Below, in pieces: positions 1 through 8,075 of a DNA stretch of 50,557 bases. The DNA is from Nostoc sp. CHAB 5836. Its GTDB lineage: Bacteria > Cyanobacteriota > Cyanobacteriia > Cyanobacteriales > Nostocaceae. The first letter of the stretch is position 1; each line of letters opens with the position of its first letter. Location of the stretch: positions 1-50,557 of the forward strand of contig NZ_JAIVFV010000034.1 in assembly GCF_020829445.1 (NCBI RefSeq), written 5' to 3'. The position numbers and the translations under genes are program-made. Below the pieces are notes generated by a model. It had not been told where the DNA came from, made no database searches, and saw only the letters and a list, made by a program, of their open reading frames with translations.

Positions 1-203
1 ATATTTTCAAGGTTCGGTGTTTCTTAAGCGTTGCTTTTTTCGCTCCGCTTCAGGCACTTATTCAATATAGCGAACCTCACTCTTTGTGTCAACTACTTTT
101 TCCATTTTTCTTGGGAAATGCTTTTCTCTGAGTATAAAAGCCTTGGATAGTAAGGGTTTTAGGCTATAGTATTCCTGGAAGTTACTAAGGAAGCAATACA
201 TTT

Positions 204-1070
204 GTGAGCAGTTCTGGTGTTTTACCGCCTTGGCTGATTTTAGATCCTCTTTTGCGTGGCTGGTTGTTGGAGGATATTGGCAGGGGCGATCGCACAACAA
301 ATACGCTACTAGTTGAAGATGTGACGCTAGGCTCCGCTAAATGGATGGCTAAAGCTTCAGGGATAATTGCTGGTTTACCGGCTGCTGCTAGGGTGTTTCA
401 GATTTTGAATGAGAAGGTCAGCTTTGTGGCGGTTGCGGCTGAAGGTGCATGGTGTGAGCGGGGACAGGTAGTAGCTGAAATTCATGGTTCGCTGGATGCG
501 CTGCTGATGGGGGAACGGGTCGCGCTCAATTTGGCTATGCGCTTGAGTGGGATTGCGACGCTGACTAATATATATGTAGAGAAAATTGCTGATTTACCTG
601 CTCAGTTGGTGGATACGCGTAAAACCACGCCAGGGCTGAGACTGTTGGAAAAGTACGCGACTGCTTTGGGCGGGGCAATTAATCATCGCATGGGGTTGGA
701 TGATGCGGTGATGATTAAGGATAATCACATTGCGGCGACTGGGGGAATTGGAGAAGCTGTTACCCGTATTCGTTCTCAGATTCCTTATCCTTTGACAATA
801 GAGGTTGAGACGGAAAGTTTAGAGCAGGTGACAGAAGCTTTGAAGCACAAGGCTGATATTATTATGTTGGACAATATGCCTTTGGATATGATGCGTCAGG
901 CGGTACAGTTGATTCGCCAGGAAGATAGGCGGGTGAAAATTGAAGCTTCGGGGAATGTGACCTTGGAAACAATTCGCGCTGTGGCGGAAACGGGTGTTGA
1001 TTATATCTCTAGCAGTGGGCCGATTACTCAGTCGAAGTGGTTGGATTTGAGTATGAGGATTATACTTTAA
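204..1070 (+). CDS. nadC: Nicotinate-nucleotide pyrophosphorylase (quinolinate phosphoribosyltransferase)
   Basis: Cytoplasmic enzyme that converts quinolinate and PRPP to nicotinate mononucleotide, CO2 and PPi in de novo NAD synthesis. The 288-residue length is normal for the family and the protein looks complete. Visible family motifs are EDIGRGDRTT near the N-terminus, the substrate-binding stretch VDTRKTTPGLRLLEKYA (Arg/Lys residues for quinolinate and PRPP), GGAINHRMGLDD, MIKDNHI and the barrel-end motif IMLDNM. The start is a GTG at 204, chosen because an AAGGAAG Shine-Dalgarno lies about 10 nt upstream and the frame begins just ahead of the conserved N-terminal domain. No operon partner is obvious: the next gene is on the opposite strand beyond a repeat-rich spacer. 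Identification is firm. Confidence 0.95.
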   Translation: MSSSGVLPPWLILDPLLRGWLLEDIGRGDRTTNTLLVEDVTLGSAKWMAKASGIIAGLPAAARVFQILNEKVSFVAVAAEGAWCERGQVVAEIHGSLDALLMGERVALNLAMRLSGIATLTNIYVEKIADLPAQLVDTRKTTPGLRLLEKYATALGGAINHRMGLDDAVMIKDNHIAATGGIGEAVTRIRSQIPYPLTIEVETESLEQVTEALKHKADIIMLDNMPLDMMRQAVQLIRQEDRRVKIEASGNVTLETIRAVAETGVDYISSSGPITQSKWLDLSMRIIL

Positions 1071-1154
1071 ATACCAATACGTTTGGATTAAGGCTAAAAC
1101 TCTCAGTAAAAGTCAGTTTTTTTAACGTAGACGCTTCGGCTTGCCGCAGGCTAC

Positions 1155-1209
1155 CGCCAACGCGAGTGCGTCTCCTCCTGGGAGAAGGACGCCAACGCGA
1201 GTGCGTCTC
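1155..1209. repeat. Pair of 20-bp direct repeats in the nadC downstream spacer
   Basis: The 20-mer CGCCAACGCGAGTGCGTCTC occurs at 1155-1174 and again at 1190-1209, 35 bp apart. It is preceded by GACGCTTCGGCTTGCCGC, another motif of the kind dispersed in Nostocales intergenic DNA. The remainder of the 1071-1438 spacer holds no credible gene; an 81-codon minus-strand frame through it reads the repeats and looks like low-complexity shadow. Confidence 0.8.
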
Positions 1210-1330
1210 GTAAGAGTTGGACGCAAAGAGAAGAAAGAAATGCTTAACCCAAGTGTATTGCTTTAAATACAATGAGGCGAATTGTCCTACAGAGATTGCC
1301 ACCAATTATTATTTAATTTATCAAGAAATC

Positions 1331-1369
1331 AAAAAATAGCGCCATTTAACACGCTAGCGCTATTTTTTT
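1331..1369. terminator. Bidirectional intrinsic terminator
   Basis: AAAAAATAGCGC (1331-1342) is followed by its reverse complement GCGCTATTTTTT (1357-1368). This makes a stem with an A-run on one side and a T-run on the other, so it can act for both strands. It sits between nadC (plus) and the convergent GlsB-type gene (minus) and probably terminates both. Confidence 0.75.
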
Positions 1370-1438
1370 GATTTAATTCGCAATAGTTAAATAATTAATT
1401 TCCTAAATTATCATCGCTCATTGTCTGCAATCTTGTTT

Positions 1439-1711
1439 TTATACAGCACTGCGGTTGGTTAATAAGTTCCACAAGAAAACTGCAACAATTGCACCAAGAA
1501 CTGCTACCGCAATACCAGGAATGCTAAGACTAGGAGCTGCTAGAGTTAAAGTTCCTGTACTGAAGAATATACCTAAGCTACCGCCAACAAAAGCACCGAT
1601 AATTCCTAACAAGATTGTTCCCAGAATTCCTCCACCTTGATGACCAGGGTAGATAGCTTTAGCGATCGCACCAGCAATTAGACCTAAAACAATCCAAGCG
1701 AGAATATTCAT
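1439..1711 (-). CDS. GlsB/YeaQ/YmgE family small membrane protein
   Basis: A 90-residue, very hydrophobic protein with three predicted membrane helices. It carries the glycine-rich family pattern: an N-terminal helix LAWIVLGLIAGAIAKAIYPG, then GGGILGTILLGIIGAFVGG, then a C-terminal helix. The family is called transglycosylase-associated or stress-response membrane protein; its molecular function is not established. I start it at the ATG at 1711 (MNILAW...), because the 16 upstream in-frame codons are polar and unlike the family N-terminus. It is convergent with nadC, with a shared terminator between them. Confidence 0.85.
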   Translation of the reverse strand: MNILAWIVLGLIAGAIAKAIYPGHQGGGILGTILLGIIGAFVGGSLGIFFSTGTLTLAAPSLSIPGIAVAVLGAIVAVFLWNLLTNRSAV

Positions 1712-2000
1712 TGTTATTAATTTGGTAAATGTTTTGTCCTCATGAGTGTATATTAACAATCTTAATCTTTCGTCCTATCTATCATCAGAATTAATCATTA
1801 TTGTCCATAAGGAATAGTTTAATTGCAACTAGGTTTTTGCTGACGATGGGACAAAAAAGGCTAGGATGCAGATGAAATAAGCTCCATAGCCCTTAGTTCA
1901 CGTTGATAATACTTGCGCTGATGACGTTAAATGTGTGACTAAATCTTGACATCTCTCTAGAAAATTAACCCAAGTTTGACCATATAAGCCGATATAAAAA

Positions 2001-2633
2001 ATGCCTAATAAAATTTGGTTATCAGAGTTGCAAAAACATCGAGCGATCGCAGTCATCCGCGCCCCTAAAATTGAAGTGGGACAGCAAATGGCAATGGCTG
2101 TAGCATCTGGGGGAATGCAGCTAATTGAGATTACCTGGAATAGCGATGGGGCTGGGGAATTAATCAGTCAGCTACGTTCGGAATTACCAGCCTGTATCAT
2201 TGGCACTGGTACGCTATTCAATGTTCAGCAGCTACAAGAAGCGATCGCGTCTGGGGCGCAATTCCTCTTCACACCCCACGTTGATCGGACAATGATTCAA
2301 GCAGCACAAGAAAAAAATGTCCCTATTATACCAGGAGCTATGACTCCTACAGAAATTGTTACCGCCTGGAGTCAGGGCGCTAGTTGTGTAAAAGTGTTTC
2401 CCGTGCAAGCAGTGGGAGGGGCTGATTATATCAAAAGTTTGCAAGGGCCTCTGGGCGAGATTCCCTTAATTCCGACTGGTGGTGTCACTCTGGAAAATGC
2501 GAAAGAATTTTTGCAAGCGGGGGCGATCGCTGTCGGTTTGAGCGGTGAATTATTTCCCAAAAAGCTTGTCACAGAAAGAAATTGGTCAGCGATCGCAACT
2601 CAGGCAAAAAACCTCATGCGACAGTTAGGTTAA
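2001..2633 (+). CDS. eda: 2-keto-3-deoxy-6-phosphogluconate (KDPG) aldolase
   Basis: A 210-residue class I aldolase of the KDPG/KHG family. It would cleave 2-keto-3-deoxy-6-phosphogluconate to pyruvate and glyceraldehyde-3-phosphate in the Entner-Doudoroff route, in the cytosol. The TIM-barrel signatures can be followed in order: AVIRA with the substrate-binding Arg, the active-site segment IEITW, GTGTL, FLFTPH, IPGAMTPTEI, the Schiff-base lysine in CVKVFPV, and IPTGGV plus AVGLSGELF for phosphate binding. Length matches the family. The start ATG has no strong Shine-Dalgarno, which is common in cyanobacteria. It stands alone on its strand between unrelated genes. Whether KDPG is the true substrate rather than a related keto-deoxy sugar acid cannot be told from sequence. 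Confidence 0.88.
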   Translation: MPNKIWLSELQKHRAIAVIRAPKIEVGQQMAMAVASGGMQLIEITWNSDGAGELISQLRSELPACIIGTGTLFNVQQLQEAIASGAQFLFTPHVDRTMIQAAQEKNVPIIPGAMTPTEIVTAWSQGASCVKVFPVQAVGGADYIKSLQGPLGEIPLIPTGGVTLENAKEFLQAGAIAVGLSGELFPKKLVTERNWSAIATQAKNLMRQLG

Positions 2634-2746
2634 CTTAGAATCAAATCATCAAACATTCACGTCTATTAAAGTAATAGATATGGAAATAAAGGTGAAAACT
2701 GATCAGTTTCTCAAGACCCCATGATTTGAGTGTGAGTGTATCTAAA

Positions 2747-3262
2747 ATGAAAAGACTGATTTATCCTGACTGGGTGCGTCGCTTACAAATAATCCTCACT
2801 GCTACAGCACTGTCTCTAAGTGTTTTTACTACTACTGGAACCAGTGAAGTTTGGGCAAATTCCAAAAATCGAGTGATTGCACAAACAATCCAGACATTAC
2901 AACAATCAGAAAAGCGCTGGATTCAAATTAATCTTTCCAAGCAACGGTTAATAGCTTGGCAAGGTGACAAAGTGGTTTATGGAAGCGCTATTTCCTCTGG
3001 CAAAAAATCTACTCCTACTCTTGTTGGTACTTTTAAGGTTCAATCCAAGTTTAAAACTACGCGGATGCAGGGAGAAAATTACAATGTTCCCAATGTTCCT
3101 TATGCAATGTTTTACCAAGGTAATTACGCTATTCACGGAGCTTACTGGCATAAGAGATTTGGCACTCCAGTGAGCCACGGCTGTGTAAATATCGCACCTA
3201 AACACGCAAAATGGCTATTCGGGTGGGCATCAGTAGGGACACCAATAGTGATTCATAAATAG
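2747..3262 (+). CDS. L,D-transpeptidase (YkuD domain), exported
   Basis: Cell-wall enzyme of the YkuD family, which makes 3-3 peptidoglycan cross-links or attaches proteins to peptidoglycan in the periplasm. A basic N-terminus (MKRLIYPDWVRR) and hydrophobic segment followed by an Ala-Trp-Ala type end form a probable signal peptide. The catalytic domain covers roughly residues 55-170, with the motif AIHGAYWH and then SHGCVNI containing the catalytic His and Cys in the expected spacing. I prefer the ATG at 2747 because it begins with a standard signal peptide; an in-frame TTG at 2726 would add seven residues. A paralogue lies 0.6 kb downstream. A hairpin terminator follows at 3331. Confidence 0.87.
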   Translation: MKRLIYPDWVRRLQIILTATALSLSVFTTTGTSEVWANSKNRVIAQTIQTLQQSEKRWIQINLSKQRLIAWQGDKVVYGSAISSGKKSTPTLVGTFKVQSKFKTTRMQGENYNVPNVPYAMFYQGNYAIHGAYWHKRFGTPVSHGCVNIAPKHAKWLFGWASVGTPIVIHK

Positions 3263-3330
3263 TAGGTGAAGTAGCTAGAAGGCAATTTCAGCAAAACTAC
3301 AAATAACAATAAATCAAGACAATTGACTGA

Positions 3331-3360
3331 TTCCCAGCATAAAATCTTGCTGGGAATTTT
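3331..3360 (+). terminator. Intrinsic terminator after the first L,D-transpeptidase gene
   Basis: TTCCCAGC (3331-3338) and GCTGGGAA (3349-3356) form a perfect 8-bp stem with a 10-nt loop followed by a short T-run. It lies about 70 nt after the stop codon of the first L,D-transpeptidase gene. Confidence 0.75.
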
Positions 3361-3531
3361 CGGAGTCGGAATTACTGAACTTGAAGTAAAATATAAAAGG
3401 GGGCATTCAACGATTTGCCCCAAAAATAAGCGTAAATCCTGACAATTACTGTACGAAATTACAAATGCAAATATAAATTTAGGGAAAGTTTGCATTTAGG
3501 CATTTAAATGACAGATTCTTTGTAAATCTTG

Positions 3532-3663
3532 TCATTGGTCATTGGTCATTGGTCATCTGGTGAAAAAGAATTGTTTTGACGTAGCACTGCTACGTCAAAA
3601 CAAGGGTTCTGGGTAACGCATATTTAATTTTACTCCTATGTCTATTGGTCATTGGTCATTGGT
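3532..3663. repeat. TCATTGG heptamer tandem repeats flanking a palindrome
   Basis: At 3532-3556 the heptamer TCATTGG is repeated in tandem three times plus part of a fourth; a shorter copy of the same array lies at 3644-3663. These are the short tandemly repeated repetitive sequences typical of filamentous cyanobacteria. Between them lies a 33-bp palindrome at 3571-3603. No gene is visible in 3263-3848 apart from these repeats and the terminator at 3331. Confidence 0.85.
3571..3603. repeat. 33-bp near-perfect palindrome
   Basis: TTGTTTTGACGTAGCA (3571-3586) is followed by a single C and then its exact reverse complement (3588-3603). The arms are 16 bp with a one-base centre. It is not followed by a T-run, so it does not look like a standard terminator; it may be a mobile-repeat core. 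Confidence 0.8.
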
Positions 3664-3848
3664 TAATGAAGGACAAATGACTAATGTGCAAATTGGATGC
3701 AGATTAGCTTAGGACTTCTCTTGAGAAGCATTAGCGGATGAATTGCGTAAATCCTTGACAGAGAGCGAGTAGTCACTCTGGAAATTTGTAGTTTTCCAAA
3801 AAATTACTTCACTTAATGATTTTTGCGTAGTTTAGAAGGTAAGGCATA

Positions 3849-4382
3849 ATGCAATCTTGGATTCGCAGTGGTGGAATTCGTTCTTCAGGAACTTTTTGTA
3901 CAGGGGTGGCGCTGATGGTGGTGACTTTATTATCTTGGTCATCACCGTTAACAGGTACATCCAACTCTACTACAGCAACAGCCACGTCAGTCGATGAAAA
4001 CAGCATCACTGTATCTAATAATATTAGCCAACCTCGCTGGATTGAAATTGACCTGTCAGAGCAACGGTTACGTGCATGGGAGGGTAATAAACTTGTTTAT
4101 TCATACCGCATTTCTGGAGGAAAGCGATCGACCCCCACACCCATAGGTAGATTTCGGATTAATTCTAAGTATCGTACTCACCGGATGCGAGGCAGAAACT
4201 ACAATATTCCTGACGTTCCTTACACAATGTATTTCTACAGAGGCTATGCCATCCACGGTGCTTACTGGCATAATCGTTTTGGGAGTCCAGTCAGCCACGG
4301 TTGCGTAAATTTGCCTGTTAAGCAAGCTCGCAATCTTTACAACTGGACTTCAACAGGAACTTTAGTAGTGGTGCGGAAATAA
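3849..4382 (+). CDS. L,D-transpeptidase (YkuD domain), paralogue of the upstream gene
   Basis: A 177-residue exported YkuD-family enzyme, likely a periplasmic peptidoglycan L,D-transpeptidase. The N-terminus has a hydrophobic stretch ([16 protein letters not shown]) consistent with a signal peptide or anchor, then a Ser/Thr-rich linker. The catalytic domain starts near residue 60 ([16 protein letters not shown]). It contains AIHGAYWH and SHGCVNL with the catalytic His and Cys. It aligns along its whole catalytic domain with the gene at 2747-3262 (shared RMxGxNYNxPxVPY, [19 protein letters not shown]), so the pair arose by duplication. The ATG start is preceded by a purine-rich AAGGTAAGG. Confidence 0.88.
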   Translation: MQSWIRSGGIRSSGTFCTGVALMVVTLLSWSSPLTGTSNSTTATATSVDENSITVSNNISQPRWIEIDLSEQRLRAWEGNKLVYSYRISGGKRSTPTPIGRFRINSKYRTHRMRGRNYNIPDVPYTMYFYRGYAIHGAYWHNRFGSPVSHGCVNLPVKQARNLYNWTSTGTLVVVRK

Positions 4383-4428
4383 TTCGTAGTTCGTAATTGG
4401 TAATGGGCTACGCTTTGCTACGCCAACG

Positions 4429-4461
4429 TAATTCGTAATTAAGAATTTCAATTACGAATTA
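4429..4461. repeat. AT-rich inverted repeat after the second L,D-transpeptidase
   Basis: TAATTCGTAATT (4429-4440) and its reverse complement (4450-4461) form a 12-bp stem with a 9-nt loop. It lies in a stretch of dispersed AATTCGTAATT-type cyanobacterial repeats. It could weakly terminate the upstream gene but has no T-run. Confidence 0.6.
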
Positions 4462-4501
4462 TCGCGATGATGAATCGATCGTTACGGCAATTCTTCTCTT
4501 G

Positions 4502-4548
4502 ATGTATGAACAGGTGCGTTCACGGAGTAAACGTACCTGTCCATACAT
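4502..4548. promoter_or_regulatory. 19-bp imperfect inverted repeat upstream of the Uma2 gene
   Basis: ATGTATGAACAGGTGCGTT (4502-4520) and the complementary arm (4530-4548) match at 17 of 19 positions around a 9-nt loop. It ends about 40 nt before the Uma2 start codon, so it could be an operator, an RNA hairpin in the leader, or a terminator-like element without a T-run. Function is inferred from position only. Confidence 0.5.
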
Positions 4549-4590
4549 ATACGGTAGACTAAAAACACATCTTCAAGGGATTCAGGAGCT

Positions 4591-5154
4591 ATGAGCGTCA
4601 CAATAACTCAATCTCTCACATTGGAAGAGTTTTTGAAGCTCCGAGAAACAAAGCCTGCGAGTGAATATATTAACGGTAAGATTATTCCTAAGCCAATGCC
4701 GAAAGGGAGACACAGCCGCTTACAAGGTAAACTCGGTGCTGTTGTCAATGAAGTCACGGAAAATCAGAAGATTGCCTATGCGTTTCCCGAATTACGGTGT
4801 AGCTTTGGCGATCGCTCAATTGTACCTGATGTAGCTGTATTTCAGTGGGGACGCATACCGTTCACCGTTGATAATGAAATACCTGATAATTTTGAACTTC
4901 CACCAGACTGGACGATTGAGATTCTTTCGCCAGAACAAAAACCCAACAAAGTAATTGGGAACATTCTCTACTGTCTAAAGTATGGTAGTCGGCTTGGATG
5001 GTTTCTTGATCCTGATGATCTTAGTATTCTAGTATTTCTACCAGAGCAGCAGCCAGTGCTACTCCAGGGAGAAGATTTTTTGCCTGTATTACCAGAAATT
5101 GAACTTGCACTAACCGTCAATCAAGTTTTTGGATGGTTAAAGATGGGTGGCTAG
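4591..5154 (+). CDS. Uma2 family (DUF820) restriction-endonuclease-like protein
   Basis: A 187-residue protein of the Uma2/DUF820 family, which is expanded in cyanobacteria and has a PD-(D/E)XK nuclease-like fold; its biological role is not settled. Typical features are the N-terminal TLEEFLKL, the SEYINGKII stretch, the RHSRLQGKL helix, FPELRC, VPDVAVF (catalytic-type Asp), TIEILSPEQ (Glu) with a nearby Lys, and GSRLGWFLDPDD. Length is normal and the reading frame intact. The ATG lies very close to an AGGAG (2 nt), with AAGGG further upstream as an alternative Shine-Dalgarno. A 19-bp inverted repeat lies just upstream. Confidence 0.88.
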   Translation: MSVTITQSLTLEEFLKLRETKPASEYINGKIIPKPMPKGRHSRLQGKLGAVVNEVTENQKIAYAFPELRCSFGDRSIVPDVAVFQWGRIPFTVDNEIPDNFELPPDWTIEILSPEQKPNKVIGNILYCLKYGSRLGWFLDPDDLSILVFLPEQQPVLLQGEDFLPVLPEIELALTVNQVFGWLKMGG

Positions 5155-5209
5155 AAATAACTCGGCTGGAATGAGAAAAAGCGTAGACGTAGCCCGTCGT
5201 AAACATCGC

Positions 5210-5566
5210 CTAATTCTCAAACAAACTAGTATCAACGTGAAAAAAGTTCCCTAAAGCCTTAGCCATCTCCTGGGTAATTTCTTGTTTTCCACTCATAACT
5301 TGAGAAACAACCTCTCTTGAACCGAGAATTGCGACCAACTCAGCTTCCTTAATATTCTGAGCGTCGATTAGATGGAGGAACATTGAGTGTGCTGTTGATT
5401 CTTCCATTGGATAATGCTTATCTTCATACTTTTCTATCAGAGCGAGCAACAAATCTAATAATGCTGACTCTTCCAAAGTTCGGTTAACTCGATGAGATAG
5501 TTCCTCTGCTAGTGCAATAGCTTGCTCATTTTCTTCATCTGTTTTAATAACCACAAGAATCAGCAT
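5210..5566 (-). CDS. HigA-like antitoxin / HTH-domain protein
   Basis: A protein of about 118 residues from the ATG at 5566 (a longer start at 5599 is possible). It matches the HigA antitoxin pattern: VIKTDEENEQA, then ALLDLLLALIEKYEDKHYPM, then the helix-turn-helix LHLIDAQNIKEAELVAILGS with SREVVSQVMSGKQEIT, ending in ALGNFFHVDTSLF. Such proteins normally repress their own operon and neutralise a HigB mRNA interferase. No HigB-like gene is adjacent: the upstream neighbour on the same strand is an Hsp70-family gene ending about 50 nt before this start. It is therefore either an orphan antitoxin or a regulator. Upstream codons 5567-5599 look unlike the family. Confidence 0.75.
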   Translation of the reverse strand: MLILVVIKTDEENEQAIALAEELSHRVNRTLEESALLDLLLALIEKYEDKHYPMEESTAHSMFLHLIDAQNIKEAELVAILGSREVVSQVMSGKQEITQEMAKALGNFFHVDTSLFEN

Positions 5567-5617
5567 ATTTTTGGCAAAATTCGCGCAGCTTTTTACCACT
5601 GATGATGTGCATTATAT

Positions 5618-7216
5618 CTAACTCAACTGTGCCACAAGTTGATTCTCTAAAAGAGTATCATTCGTTAACAAGTCTTCAACGGTGATTCGCAAAAAGCGTT
5701 GTTCATCAACTTGAAAGAGAATTTTGATGCGATCGCTTCCAGGATATCCGGCTGGGGTCAGTTGGGCAATTGTTCTCGCGCCTTCTTGATCGTTAAGCGG
5801 TTTGACGCTGGTTTCACTACCATCTAGACGACGAGTAATTAGGCGATCGCCATCAAAATAAACTTCAGTATTACCTGTATCTGCTCCCAATTCTCCCATA
5901 ATTAATTCAATGCTGGGCTGATTTTCTACAGAAGCGCCTAAGACTAATTCCACTGGCTGACTCATGGGATATGCCTGTCCAGCTTTTATTAAAGAATGCC
6001 ACTTGTGACGCTGATTGCGACGATCCCAGTAGCGGATACCATAACTATGATATAGGAAGTCTTTGATTTGTATCCCTTGAGCTAACTGTAACGCACCTTG
6101 AGCGATCGCTTCAAAGGGACGTTCACAACGGATTTTTTCTGACTCAAAATACTGTTTGATCCATGTCTGCACTGCTGGCAATTGCACTGTCCCACCAACT
6201 AACAAAACTGCATTAATATCTGGAAGTTCTATCCCTTGGCGTCTTGCTTGTTGCAACAGTGTCGTCATCGACTCATCTAGTAACTCAAAAAATGCGTGTT
6301 CTTTGAGAATATCTTCAAAAGTGTCGCGGTTTAGTTCCAGTTCATAACTTTCAAATGTCTCATCGTCAAAATAAACTTCACTAGCTTGGTTTTGGGTTGA
6401 TAGCTGAATTTTTACCCGTTCTGCCAATCGTGTTGTCAACGGACTTACCGCCAACTCTTGAGTTTTGGCAAAATAATCTACTAACCAATTATCAATATCA
6501 GTACCGCCCAGATTTTGCCCAGCTTTCGCCAGGACACGGGCTATTTTAACTTTTTGTTTTGAATCTTCAGCTAAGGACTTATTACCCCACTTGAGGATAA
6601 ATCCTAGGGGTTTAGTGGTTGCTTGTACGCCTTGATCCAACCGGACAAGGGACAAATCCAAAGTACCGCCACCAAAGTCAATCACCAAGAGAATTTCTTG
6701 ATCTGCCAAGCCATAACCCAAGGCGGCGGCTGTGGGTTCATCCAACATTCGCACCTGTTCGACGGGAAGGGATTGACAGACTTTTCCCAACCAGTGACGA
6801 TAGGCTTCAAAACTGTCTACGGGTACGGTTAATACGAGAGAATCTAACCCACCTTGCAGGGGTGCTAGTTGTTCAATCACCTGGGTGAGGAACCATTGCC
6901 CTACTTGTTCAAAGGTGATGATTTGCCCATCTAATTCGGGTAAGAAACCTTGAATATCTGCACCAATACCGCGTTTGAAACTGCGGAAAAATCGTGTTTC
7001 GCCCTTGAGGTCAAGACCGCGATCGCGTACTTGTTGCCCGACTAAGACTTGATTTTGGGTTGCGTCTTCAACATAAACCAAGCTGGGAATCAGTGGCGGA
7101 TTGAGACTTTGTTTAATTGACAAACCTGGGAGATTCAGGGTTTCTGGCTGCTGGGTGACAGGGTTCCAACGAGCAATGACTGTGTTGCTAGTACCAAAAT
7201 CGATTGCGATCGCCAT
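5618..7216 (-). CDS. Hsp70 family (DnaK-like) protein
   Basis: A 532-residue actin-fold ATPase of the Hsp70 superfamily, cytosolic. The nucleotide-binding domain covers about residues 1-385 and shows phosphate 1 (AIDFGTSNTVIARW), the connect segment MLDEPTAAALGYG, phosphate 2 (VIDFGGGTLDLSLV) and the adenosine motif VLLVGGTVQLPAV. The C-terminal part (about 390-532) is short and poorly related to the canonical DnaK substrate domain, and the EEVD/lid region is absent. It is therefore a divergent cyanobacterial Hsp70 rather than the main DnaK. No dnaJ or grpE lies nearby. The HigA-like gene follows on the same strand and may be co-transcribed. The ATG start gives the expected MAIAIDFGTSN. Confidence 0.9.
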   Translation of the reverse strand: MAIAIDFGTSNTVIARWNPVTQQPETLNLPGLSIKQSLNPPLIPSLVYVEDATQNQVLVGQQVRDRGLDLKGETRFFRSFKRGIGADIQGFLPELDGQIITFEQVGQWFLTQVIEQLAPLQGGLDSLVLTVPVDSFEAYRHWLGKVCQSLPVEQVRMLDEPTAAALGYGLADQEILLVIDFGGGTLDLSLVRLDQGVQATTKPLGFILKWGNKSLAEDSKQKVKIARVLAKAGQNLGGTDIDNWLVDYFAKTQELAVSPLTTRLAERVKIQLSTQNQASEVYFDDETFESYELELNRDTFEDILKEHAFFELLDESMTTLLQQARRQGIELPDINAVLLVGGTVQLPAVQTWIKQYFESEKIRCERPFEAIAQGALQLAQGIQIKDFLYHSYGIRYWDRRNQRHKWHSLIKAGQAYPMSQPVELVLGASVENQPSIELIMGELGADTGNTEVYFDGDRLITRRLDGSETSVKPLNDQEGARTIAQLTPAGYPGSDRIKILFQVDEQRFLRITVEDLLTNDTLLENQLVAQLS

Positions 7217-7346
7217 ATTTTATATTTATTCTCTCGCACAAAGACGCTAAAGCTGCTTTCTCTGTGATTATTCTCCATAAGCTACCAAGAATGCAAATGT
7301 GCCCAGACGCTTGCTTCTTTGCATCCCAACCCAGATATCGATTCAG

Positions 7347-7482
7347 TAGACCTCTTGCAAAAATCCTTGAATCACCCCTCCGCGACCCTCCCCTTATAAA
7401 GGGGAGGGGGCAAGATTTCAAGTTTCCCACCAAAATATCGAGGGGATTAAGGGGGGTCTATTCGACTTATGCAAGAGGTCTA
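7347..7482. mobile_element. MITE-like element with 13-bp terminal inverted repeats
   Basis: TAGACCTCTTGCA (7347-7359) and its exact reverse complement TGCAAGAGGTCTA (7470-7482) bound a 136-bp non-coding stretch. The interior carries a G-rich/C-rich hairpin around CCCCTTATAAAGGGG. The outermost TA on each side fits the TA target duplication of IS630/Tc1-type elements. No transposase is encoded, so it is non-autonomous. Confidence 0.75.
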
Positions 7483-7500
7483 GTCTTTTGCAGCGAAGTG

Positions 7501-7800
7501 TTAGCTGCAACGCATAGCACGTGCTTGGTGGATATCGTCTATTAGGGTATTTGCTCCCTGATTTTCACTGCGGCGATCGCCTATTCCAGAAATGCCCGAT
7601 TCGTTATACCTTTTAACTAATCCGTAGATCCATGTTCTGCTATAGCCTGTTACTTCCTCAACTTCTTCGGTTTTTTTCCCTTGTGCTAATAACCATATAA
7701 TCTGACATTGGCGACTTTCTACTCCGTCTTTTGCCTGACGATAAACCTGTTCTAACTCGGAAATGTTTAAATGTGTGGCTATACTGATCCGTTTCGGCAT
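7501..7800 (-). pseudogene. IS630-type transposase N-terminal (helix-turn-helix) remnant
   Basis: About 99 codons resembling the N-terminal winged-HTH region of IS630-family transposases: a helix LEQVYRQAKDGVESRQCQII, WLLAQGKKTEEVEEVTGYS and the recognition segment RTWIYGLVKRYNESG. The DDE catalytic domain that should follow is missing, and family-like sequence stops near 7545, about 60 bp from the end of the MITE at 7482. A short stand-alone HTH protein cannot be excluded, because many cyanobacterial IS630 elements carry a separate HTH ORF, but no second ORF follows. Probably a non-functional remnant. Confidence 0.6.
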
Positions 7801-8023
7801 AGTTCATAGTTGCACTCTTTACTTTTATCATAAGCGATTATCCGAACATGATATTAAAAGAAACTAAAAGTATTAAGCGCTGTTTTTTGTGTGTATATGC
7901 AGCATATAAAGGTGAAACAATGCTGACACTAGACTGTTCCCAAACAACTTTAGCTATTGACTAAGTAAGTAGGCAAGAATAAACTAACCTATGTTACGAA
8001 ACGTAAATACACCTTAAACCCTT

Positions 8024-8053
8024 ACAAATGACGAAGGACAAATGACAAATGAC
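8024..8053. repeat. ACAAATGAC short repeats
   Basis: ACAAATGAC recurs three times in about 30 bp, the dispersed short repeat seen elsewhere in this window (for example near 3672). The surrounding 7801-8075 region shows nothing else beyond a small TTACG-AAA-CGTAA inverted repeat near 7994. Confidence 0.6.
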
Positions 8054-8075
8054 AGCCTTAGCCAGTTAGCTTTAT

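Noticed and set aside
1060..1305. Minus-strand 81-codon open frame after nadC
   Set aside because: The Arg-rich translation (RRRRTRVGG) comes from the 20-bp repeats; no start signal or homology is visible.
3532..3663. Possible CRISPR array
   Set aside because: The repeats are 7-bp tandem units without unique spacers of regular length, and no cas genes are nearby.
7204..7545. Plus-strand 113-codon open frame
   Set aside because: It reads through the MITE and the antisense of the IS630 remnant, with no family-like features.
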